In this document: in pieces, positions 1 to 5,055 of the stretch
Position numbering within the stretch: the first letter of the stretch is position 1
How the letters are laid out: each line of letters starts with the position of its first letter
Assembly: GCA_021780095.1 (NCBI GenBank)
Contig: JAJXZK010000237.1
Span: 1 to 5,055 of the forward strand
Length of the DNA: 5,055 bases
Source: Acidobacteriota bacterium
GTDB taxonomy: Bacteria > Acidobacteriota > Terriglobia > Terriglobales > Acidobacteriaceae
Reading direction: 5' to 3'
Translations under genes and position numbers: made by a program
The notes under the pieces: model-generated
What the model was told of the DNA's origin: nothing
The model's input: the letters and a program-made list of their open reading frames with translations, nothing else
The model's database searches: none

Positions 1-1796
1 CCGATATGAACACGCTGGTTGCGCTCGGCACCGGAGCAGCGTTCCTTTACTCCGCTGCCACGACTATCGCACCGGGCTTCTTCCTGGCACACGGCATCGC
101 TCCTGATACTTACTTTGAAGCCGGCATACTGATCATCGGGCTTGTACTGACAGGTAACACCCTCGAGAGCCGCGCCAAAGGCCAGACTGCCGTCGCATTG
201 CGCAAGCTCGTTCAAATGCAACCAAAGACTGCACGTGTTCTACGGGAGGGCACGGAATACGATCTGCCTCTGGATGCCATCCAGCGTGACGACCTCATCC
301 TGGTACGTCCAGGAGAACGCATTCCGACGGATGGCGAGGTTGTCTCCGGAAAGAGCAGTGTGGACGAGTCGATGCTGACGGGCGAGTCCCTGCCGGTCGA
401 GAAGACCGCCAGCGACCGGGTCATGGGAGGCACTCTCAACCAGACTGGATCCTTCCAGTATCATGCGACGACCCTCGGCGCGGACAGCACCCTTGCACAG
501 ATCGTCCGGCTGTTGCGTGAAGCGCAAGGATCGCGGGCGCCCATACAGTGGCTTGCCGACCGCATCAGTGCGATCTTCGTGCCCACCGTGCTGTGCATCG
601 CAATCGTTACGTTCTTTGCATGGCATTTCTTTGCTCCGGGTTTGGGGATCATGCAGGGCTTTGCCGCAGCGGTCACTGTGCTGGTGATCGCCTGCCCATG
701 CGCCATGGGGCTAGCCGTTCCTACCGCTGTGATGGTCGCGACCGGACGCGGAGCCACCTTCGGACTTCTCATCAAAGGGGGAGAGGCACTCCAGAAGCTC
801 GAAAAGATCGACACGGTGGTGCTCGACAAAACCGGCACGATTACGGCAGGTCGACCCGAGGTCACTGACTTCCTCCTCTCGCCTGAGAGCATCACTGACG
901 TCATCGGCGGCCATTCGCATACGACTGAGGACCGTGTACTTCGCATTGCGGCTGCACTCGAACGTGCCAGCGAACATCCTCTGGCTGCGGCCGTAGTCCG
1001 TTACGCTCAAGAGCGCGGTCTGAACCTACCGCAGCCAGGGAGCTTTGAATCGCAGACGGGTCACGGTGTCTTCGGCATCGTCGAAGGCAATCTGACGGTG
1101 ATCGGCAATGCCGCATTGATGAAGAACAACAGCATCTCCGTACAGACATTGACTACCGCCGCAGAACGTCTTGCGGAAGAAGGCAAGACGCCGCTCTGGG
1201 TCGCAATCAACGGTTCGCTCGCCGGAATCATCGCTGTCGCTGACACGGTGAAGCCCACCTCTATCGAGGCGATTCGTGATTTCCATCGTGAAGGTCTCCG
1301 GGTCGTCATGCTTACCGGCGACGACGAACGAACGGCACGTGCCATTGCACGACAGGTTGGCGTAGACGACGTTATCGCAGGTGTTCTTCCAAGGGGCAAA
1401 GTCGATGCAATCAAGCGACTGCAGGCGGAACACCGAACGGTCGCCATGGTGGGCGATGGCGTGAATGATGCTCCCGCATTGGCGCAGGCCCAAGTGGGCA
1501 TCACGATGGCCAGCGGCTCCGACGTTGCGATGGAAGCCGGCGATGTGACCCTCATGCGCAGCGAACTTACCGGGGTTGCAGCTGCAATCGCGCTCTCTCG
1601 CGGGACCATGCGGGTCATTCGGCAGAATCTGTTCTGGGCCTTCATCTATAACGTGATTGGTATTCCGCTCGCCGCAGGAGCGCTGTATCCGGTCTTTGGG
1701 CTACTGCTAAGCCCAGTGATTGCCAGTGCAACCATGGCCCTCAGTTCTTTCAGCGTCGTCACCAACAGCTTGCGGCTGCGCGGGCTAAAGCTTTGA
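1..1796 (+). CDS. copA: Cu(I)-exporting P-type ATPase (P1B-1), 5' end outside the window
   Basis: Pumps Cu(I) (possibly Ag(I)) from cytoplasm to periplasm using ATP, in the inner membrane. The reading frame is open from the first bases (first full codon at 3), and the ATG at 6 matches the conserved internal Met-x-Thr-Leu stretch, so it is not the start; the metal-binding domains and first two membrane helices lie upstream. Counting that Met as 1: actuator motif TGES 125-128, copper-channel CPC 230-232, phosphorylation DKTGT 274-278, nucleotide-binding SEHP 322-325 and GHG 352-354, TGD 437-439, hinge GDGVND 483-488. Six hydrophobic segments lie near 5-23, 38-53, 188-209, 217-246, 540-562 and 564-587. 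Copper specificity follows from N541-X6-Y548-N549-X4-P554 and M577-X2-S580-S581, the P1B-1 signatures. All catalytic residues are intact. The symbol copA is also used for the unrelated oxidase at the other end of this window; actP is a synonym. Confidence 0.97.
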   Translation, partial: DMNTLVALGTGAAFLYSAATTIAPGFFLAHGIAPDTYFEAGILIIGLVLTGNTLESRAKGQTAVALRKLVQMQPKTARVLREGTEYDLPLDAIQRDDLILVRPGERIPTDGEVVSGKSSVDESMLTGESLPVEKTASDRVMGGTLNQTGSFQYHATTLGADSTLAQIVRLLREAQGSRAPIQWLADRISAIFVPTVLCIAIVTFFAWHFFAPGLGIMQGFAAAVTVLVIACPCAMGLAVPTAVMVATGRGATFGLLIKGGEALQKLEKIDTVVLDKTGTITAGRPEVTDFLLSPESITDVIGGHSHTTEDRVLRIAAALERASEHPLAAAVVRYAQERGLNLPQPGSFESQTGHGVFGIVEGNLTVIGNAALMKNNSISVQTLTTAAERLAEEGKTPLWVAINGSLAGIIAVADTVKPTSIEAIRDFHREGLRVVMLTGDDERTARAIARQVGVDDVIAGVLPRGKVDAIKRLQAEHRTVAMVGDGVNDAPALAQAQVGITMASGSDVAMEAGDVTLMRSELTGVAAAIALSRGTMRVIRQNLFWAFIYNVIGIPLAAGALYPVFGLLLSPVIASATMALSSFSVVTNSLRLRGLKL

Positions 1797-1797
1797 T

Positions 1798-1803
1798 AGG
1801 GGA
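1798..1803 (+). promoter_or_regulatory. Ribosome binding site of csoR
   Basis: AGGGGA lies just after the ATPase stop codon and five bases before the ATG at 1809. It supports that ATG as the start and so the long N-terminal extension of the regulator. With only 12 bases between the two genes, no separate promoter fits here, so csoR is read on the ATPase transcript. Confidence 0.75.
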
Positions 1804-1808
1804 AAAAT

Positions 1809-2177
1809 ATGACAACAAAGAAAAATCTGCTCAAACCCAAAACCCTCAATGAAGACTCCTGCGCTTGTGAACCGGGTACGACCGGGCGCAAAGCGGTTGG
1901 TGTCGATACCGAGATCAAGGCTTCCAACCTGCGTCGGCTCAGCCGAATTGAAGGCCAGATTCGCGGTATCCAACGCATGGTCGAGGACGATCGGTATTGC
2001 GCGGATATTCTCACGCAGGTTACATCGGCGCAGGAAGCGCTCCGAGCGGTCGCCCGGGCGCTCATGCGCAACCACCTCGCCCACTGCGCCACCCACGCCC
2101 TTCGCACCGGATCAACAGACGAAAGGCAGGCAATGTACGACGAGTTATTGGAGATGATCTACAAAAATGCTCGCTGA
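1809..2177 (+). CDS. csoR: CsoR-family copper-sensing transcriptional repressor with N-terminal CxC extension
   Basis: A 122-residue all-helical DUF156 (CsoR/RcnR/FrmR) repressor. Family members bind DNA without Cu(I) and let go when Cu(I) binds between subunits. The core runs from about residue 36 (LRRLSRIEGQIRGI at 41-54, the basic first helix) to the end. C64, H89 and C93 reproduce the 25- and 4-residue spacing of the M. tuberculosis CsoR ligands C36, H61 and C65, and Y63 matches its second-shell tyrosine. This favours Cu(I) over nickel (RcnR) or formaldehyde (FrmR) sensing. The first 35 residues are extra compared with short family members and hold a Cys-Ala-Cys pair at 18-20. The gene sits 12 bases after the ATPase and overlaps the next gene by 11 bases, so all three are probably co-transcribed. 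Its operator is expected before the ATPase gene, outside the window; I see no typical CsoR GC-rich dyad inside it. Confidence 0.93.
   Translation: MTTKKNLLKPKTLNEDSCACEPGTTGRKAVGVDTEIKASNLRRLSRIEGQIRGIQRMVEDDRYCADILTQVTSAQEALRAVARALMRNHLAHCATHALRTGSTDERQAMYDELLEMIYKNAR
2150..2153 (+). promoter_or_regulatory. Possible ribosome binding site for the HPP-like gene
   Basis: GGAG inside the end of csoR lies 13 bases before the ATG at 2167. This is longer than the ideal spacing, so initiation there may rely on ribosomes finishing csoR. The alternative ATG at 2233 has only a weak ACGGG ahead of it (about 2222-2226). The choice of start is therefore not settled, with 2167 slightly better supported. 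Confidence 0.4.
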
Positions 2178-3264
2178 CAAGCCATTTCGAAGGCTGGGCT
2201 GCGTGCCAACCAGGCTTGGTAGACGGGCTTCAATGTTACTCGCTGAACTACTGGCGGTGAGCTACTTGGGGACCGTCACTTATGCCGCACATCTTTCCGG
2301 CGTTTCTCTACTTCTCTTTCCTGAGCTTGCGGCCCTGTCTCATGATGTGATGACCCGGCCTCGAGGAAAGTGGGCGAGCCAGCCGTGGCGAATGGTTCTC
2401 ACTCCTACCCTGGCGGCAGTTGTTGGCCTTTTCATTACGCGTCACGTGAGCTACGGCGCAATAGGCATTGCCGTGATAGTGCTGGTAAGCCTTTTCGTCA
2501 TCAAAGCGCTCAAATCAGCAAGTGGGCCTGCGCTCTCCGCAGGCGTTCTTCCAATGGTACTGGACGAAAAAAGCTGGATGTATCCGGTTGCCATCCTCGC
2601 GGGGCTTGTGGGTCTGGTAGCCATCCTGCGGATATGGCAGCGCTTCGGACCTTCCATGGATAGCAGCAGCGGCGATGCCGACTCGAAGCTGATCGATGCG
2701 TTGGAGACGTATCCCCGCGATCGCTTCTGGGGTGTCACTCTCCTTGCATTTGTCGTCGCCCTGGGCGTCCCGGCCCAACTCACAGGTCTGCGGTTTATTC
2801 TCTTTCCGCCGCTTATCGTCATGGCGTATGAGATCTTTGGACATCCTGAAGTACCCGGCTGGATGGCGCGTCCTGCTCTGTTCCCCGTTGTGTGCCTGCT
2901 TACCGCATCGGTCGGAGTCGCCATGTGCCGCTCATTTACATCGAGTGTTGTCGGGGTCATGCTGACCATGCTTTGCTCGATTGCAATCCTGCGAATACTC
3001 AAGGTGCATATGCCACCCGCACTCGCGGTGGGGCTGCTGCCGTTCATTATCCCGGCCCCCACCTTTTGGTATGCAGTCTCAGTGGGCATTGGCACGGTTG
3101 CATTGATGGTGTGCTTCTGGGGTCGCGAATACTTCCGGAGATCGTCAGCCCCAGCGGGACGGCGCGTTGGCCCAGCAAACCAGTGGGGATGCACTTTCCC
3201 GGAGAAGCGTCGTCAAACTTCAACAGACTCGCGATCAGACTTTAACTCGCGGCAATCACATTGA
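2167..3264 (+). CDS. HPP-like integral membrane protein with two tandem repeat units, function unknown
   Basis: A 365-residue, strongly hydrophobic inner-membrane protein with roughly eight membrane segments. It is an internal duplication: unit 1 (about 23-157) and unit 2 (about 188-318) share HLSG/QLTG (42-45, 204-207), LLFPEL/ILFPPL (49-54, 211-216), then a polar loop with Trp and Pro, and the GPALSAGVLPMV/PPALAVGLLPFI stretches (120-131, 283-294) followed by W-x-Y/F-x-Y and another helix. The HxPPALAxxLLP-like segment after H281 and the LFxxP loop resemble the HPP family of four-helix membrane proteins, so I call it a double HPP-like protein. A polar linker (160-186) joins the units, and a basic hydrophilic tail (about 319-365) ends it. 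The substrate is unknown; some plant and cyanobacterial HPP proteins are linked to nitrite transport, which may not apply. It overlaps csoR by 11 bases, so it belongs to the copper operon by position. The start could instead be the ATG at 2233 (residue 23), exactly where unit 1 begins. Confidence 0.8.
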   Translation: MLADKPFRRLGCVPTRLGRRASMLLAELLAVSYLGTVTYAAHLSGVSLLLFPELAALSHDVMTRPRGKWASQPWRMVLTPTLAAVVGLFITRHVSYGAIGIAVIVLVSLFVIKALKSASGPALSAGVLPMVLDEKSWMYPVAILAGLVGLVAILRIWQRFGPSMDSSSGDADSKLIDALETYPRDRFWGVTLLAFVVALGVPAQLTGLRFILFPPLIVMAYEIFGHPEVPGWMARPALFPVVCLLTASVGVAMCRSFTSSVVGVMLTMLCSIAILRILKVHMPPALAVGLLPFIIPAPTFWYAVSVGIGTVALMVCFWGREYFRRSSAPAGRRVGPANQWGCTFPEKRRQTSTDSRSDFNSRQSH

Positions 3265-3274
3265 CGGCTGTCAA
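3261..3274 (+). promoter_or_regulatory. Inverted repeat TTGAC-N4-GTCAA, candidate operator over the -35 box
   Basis: A perfect 5-base dyad (TTGAC at 3261-3265, GTCAA at 3270-3274) with a GGCT spacer covers the proposed -35 hexamer. A dimeric regulator bound here could block or recruit RNA polymerase. It does not look like a CueR site (which would sit between -35 and -10) nor like a GC-rich CsoR operator. The stem could also be a chance hairpin. Confidence 0.35.
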
Positions 3275-3290
3275 GCTTCGGGCGTATATC
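3261..3290 (+). promoter_or_regulatory. Putative sigma-70 promoter for the multicopper oxidase gene
   Basis: TTGACG at 3261-3266 (5 of 6 to the -35 consensus) and TATATC at 3285-3290 (4 of 6 to the -10) are 18 bases apart. The -35 overlaps the TGA stop of the preceding gene. A transcript starting near 3297 would have a leader of about 60 bases. This would let the oxidase be controlled separately from the ATPase-csoR-HPP genes. It is a pattern match only. Confidence 0.5.
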
Positions 3291-3346
3291 TCTCCGATGT
3301 TTGATATCTCACGTTCGCCCGCGGCCCTTTCAAACCAGCACGGCAC

Positions 3347-3353
3347 GGGAGGA
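3347..3353 (+). promoter_or_regulatory. Strong ribosome binding site of the multicopper oxidase
   Basis: GGGAGGA contains the full GGAGG core, four bases before the ATG at 3357. It fixes that ATG as the start, which in turn places the twin-arginine motif 16 residues into the protein, as expected for a Tat signal. Confidence 0.8.
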
Positions 3354-3356
3354 ATT

Positions 3357-5055
3357 ATGAACAAAGACAAGCTTGCGGAAGGCGCGCGTATTCTGCCCAT
3401 CAGCCGCCGCCGTTTTGTGCAGGGATTGGCTGCGGGTGCGAGCATCGCGGCTATCGATACCGTTGGATGGCCTGCCTTTGGCGAAACCGGCCAACAAACA
3501 CCCCCAACGCTCGCTGGGAAACATTTCGCCTTGACCATTGATTCCTTGCCAGTAAACTTCACCGGCCGCCGCTCTGTGGCCACTGCGGTAAATGGCTCCG
3601 TACCGGGACCGATATTGAGATGGCAAGAGGGCGATACGGTCACGCTGGCGGTGACCAACCGGCTGAAAGTGCCTACTTCCATTCATTGGCATGCGATCCG
3701 CCTCCCGAGTGACATGGATGGAGTTCCCGGCCTAAGCTTTCCCGGCATCGCGCCCGGCGAAACCTTTCAATACAAGTTCCCGGTGGTGCAGAACGGCACC
3801 TACTGGTATCACAGCCACAGCCGGTTCCAGGAGCAGACGGGACTGAGTGGCGCGATTGTCATCGATCCCATCGGCAAAGACACCATCGAGTGTGACCGCG
3901 ACTATGTCGTGCTCCTGACGGACTGGACGGATACCAATCCCGAAACTATCTTCAGCAATCTCAAGGAGCAAAGCGACTATTACAACTATCATCGGCTCAC
4001 CCTGGCGAACTTCATCTCCGAAGCGAAAGCGAAGGGCCTGGGGCCGACGGTCTCCGATCGCCTTGCCTGGGCGCGGATGAATATGAGTCCAACGGATATT
4101 GCGGATGTAACGGGCGCGACCTATACCTACCTGCTGAATGGAATCACACCAAGAGCGAACTGGACTGGCCTGTTCAAACCTGGCGAACGCATCCGCCTTC
4201 GTTTCATCAACGCCTCTGCGATGACATTTTTTGATGTTCGCGTGCCTGGCCTGCGAATGACAGTGGTGCAGGCCGACGGAAACGACGTTGAGCCGGTTAC
4301 AGTGGATGAATTCCGGATTGGTGTGGCCGAGATCTACGATGTGATCGTGCAGCCGAAAGACGATGCTGCTTACACCATCTTTGCCCAGTCCGAAGATCGC
4401 ACCGGTTATGCGCGCGGCACGCTCGCTCCCCGGATGGGTATGACAGCTTCGGTCCCGCCGATGGACCCGCGGCCAGTCCGCACGATGATGGACATGGGCA
4501 TGGGCGGCATGAAGATGGGGGGCATGGATATGTCAGGCGTGGACGGCATGACCAAGGCGGACATGCCCGCGTCCGGCAAGGATGCGGCGGCCCAAAGCAA
4601 GCCAGCCATGCCCGGAATGAAGATGAACCAACCTGGTATGACGGGAATGGACATGGGTTCCCATTCGGCCGCGCATGGCATGCCGGCTCCTCCCACTGAG
4701 GAGCAACACCAGGGCGGCACGGCCGGAATGACGATGGGCAGCAGCAGCGGGATGACGCCTTTTCCCCAGCCGGGACCGAACACCATGCCAATCATGACGG
4801 CATCCGGGGCCGCGAACGCGGAAGTGGACCTGAGACCATCGAACCCGAAACAGATGCACATCGGGCCGCAAGTGGTTCAGGTTCCGATGCATGTCAGTGA
4901 GAGATTGAACGATCCCGGAGATGGCCTGCACAACAATGGGAGGCGGGTATTGACCTACGCCGACCTGCGCGCCCGATACCGAGGGGTGGACCCGAGGCCG
5001 CCAACGCGTGAAATTCAACTGCACCTTACGGGCAATATGGAGCGGTTCATCTGGG
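3357..5055 (+). CDS. copA: Tat-exported copper-resistance multicopper oxidase (CopA/PcoA type), 3' end outside the window
   Basis: Periplasmic blue-copper oxidase of the PcoA/CopA copper-resistance family, which oxidises Cu(I) to Cu(II) and sequesters copper. The frame stays open for 566 codons to the window edge. A Tat signal opens it: twin-arginine motif SRRRFVQ at 16-22, a hydrophobic stretch, and likely cleavage near residue 42. Cupredoxin domain 1 carries HWH at 110-112 and HSH at 152-154, half of the type 2/type 3 copper ligands. Domain 2 spans about 180-360 (family-typical stretches YLLNG 258-262, GLFKPGERIRLRFIN 271-285, DEFRIGVAE 317-325). A methionine-rich linker runs 360-480. Domain 3 begins near 530 with RVLTYADLRA and LHLTGNMERFIW, as in PcoA. 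The remaining ligands (HPxHLHG and HCHLLYHM in relatives), roughly 90-100 residues, must lie after the window. The usual HWHG is HWHA here. Also called pcoA; not related to the ATPase copA. Confidence 0.96.
   Translation, partial: MNKDKLAEGARILPISRRRFVQGLAAGASIAAIDTVGWPAFGETGQQTPPTLAGKHFALTIDSLPVNFTGRRSVATAVNGSVPGPILRWQEGDTVTLAVTNRLKVPTSIHWHAIRLPSDMDGVPGLSFPGIAPGETFQYKFPVVQNGTYWYHSHSRFQEQTGLSGAIVIDPIGKDTIECDRDYVVLLTDWTDTNPETIFSNLKEQSDYYNYHRLTLANFISEAKAKGLGPTVSDRLAWARMNMSPTDIADVTGATYTYLLNGITPRANWTGLFKPGERIRLRFINASAMTFFDVRVPGLRMTVVQADGNDVEPVTVDEFRIGVAEIYDVIVQPKDDAAYTIFAQSEDRTGYARGTLAPRMGMTASVPPMDPRPVRTMMDMGMGGMKMGGMDMSGVDGMTKADMPASGKDAAAQSKPAMPGMKMNQPGMTGMDMGSHSAAHGMPAPPTEEQHQGGTAGMTMGSSSGMTPFPQPGPNTMPIMTASGAANAEVDLRPSNPKQMHIGPQVVQVPMHVSERLNDPGDGLHNNGRRVLTYADLRARYRGVDPRPPTREIQLHLTGNMERFIW
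4434..4796 (+). repeat. Methionine-rich low-complexity segment within the multicopper oxidase
   Basis: Residues 360-480 contain 25 methionines in 121, many as MxM, MGGM or GMDM units, densest at 377-392 and 418-433, with a few histidines (436, 440, 451). Met-rich stretches in PcoA/CopA and CueO bind Cu(I) and feed the active site. The DNA here is rich in ATG and GGC triplets, which also creates long open frames on the opposite strand that are not genes. Confidence 0.85.

Noticed and set aside
6..8. ATG at 6 as the start of the ATPase gene
   Set aside because: It corresponds to the conserved internal Met-x-Thr-Leu stretch of P1B ATPases, the frame is open upstream, there is no ribosome binding site in view, and two helices plus the metal-binding domains would be missing.
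1061..1645. A 194-residue minus-strand open frame opposite the ATPase
   Set aside because: It lies entirely within the conserved ATPase coding region, which explains the sequence fully.
2451..3194. A 247-residue minus-strand open frame opposite the HPP-like gene
   Set aside because: The + strand product has coherent membrane segments and an internal duplication; the antisense product is Thr/Arg/Pro-rich with no domain and no ribosome binding site that I can see.
3265..3356. CueR-type operator or rho-independent terminator in the gap before the oxidase
   Set aside because: No dyad of the CueR type lies between the -35 and -10 boxes, and the only hairpin (TTGAC/GTCAA) is short and not followed by a run of T.
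4297..5024. Several long minus-strand open frames across the multicopper oxidase
   Set aside because: They lie opposite a clearly recognisable gene, are made mostly of Cys, Pro, Ser, His and Arg, resemble no family and arise from the ATG/GGC-rich Met segment.
1..5055. Mobile-element ends, CRISPR repeats, tRNA or other RNA genes
   Set aside because: I found no transposase, terminal inverted repeats, regularly spaced repeats or tRNA-like cloverleaf; coding genes fill almost all of the window.

Overview
The window reads as one copper-detoxification cluster with all genes on the + strand. The organism is a bacterium with a cell envelope that uses periplasmic copper oxidation. A Gram-negative lineage is most likely (a proteobacterium or acidobacterium), because the last gene is a PcoA/CopA-type multicopper oxidase with a twin-arginine signal. 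By eye the GC content is in the high fifties to about 60%, fairly even across the window. The sequence alone does not fix the genus, nor whether this is chromosome, plasmid or island. No transposase, integrase, tRNA or other mobility marker is visible.

Layout. Bases 1-1796 hold the C-terminal three quarters of a Cu(I)-exporting P1B-1 ATPase; its N-terminal metal-binding part lies before the window. Twelve bases later comes a CsoR-family copper-sensing repressor (1809-2177) with the complete Cys-His-Cys copper site and an unusual N-terminal extension carrying a Cys-X-Cys pair. Overlapping its end by 11 bases is an integral membrane protein of 365 residues (2167-3264). It is built from two copies of the same roughly 130-residue unit and resembles the HPP family; its function is not known. 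A 92-base gap (3265-3356) follows. Together with the last bases of the membrane gene it carries a good sigma-70-like promoter, a TTGAC/GTCAA dyad over its -35 box and a strong ribosome binding site. It leads into the multicopper oxidase (3357 to the window end), which is cut off before its last copper-binding motifs.

How the genes fit together. The ATPase moves Cu(I) out of the cytoplasm, CsoR senses cytoplasmic Cu(I) and presumably controls the operon from a promoter upstream of the window, and the multicopper oxidase handles copper in the periplasm (oxidation to Cu(II) and binding through a methionine-rich segment). The duplicated HPP-like protein is the piece without an assigned role. Its tight coupling to csoR suggests a part in copper or envelope stress, but that is inference from position only. 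I see no wholly new system here; the points most worth checking are this membrane protein, the CsoR extension and the promoter dyad.
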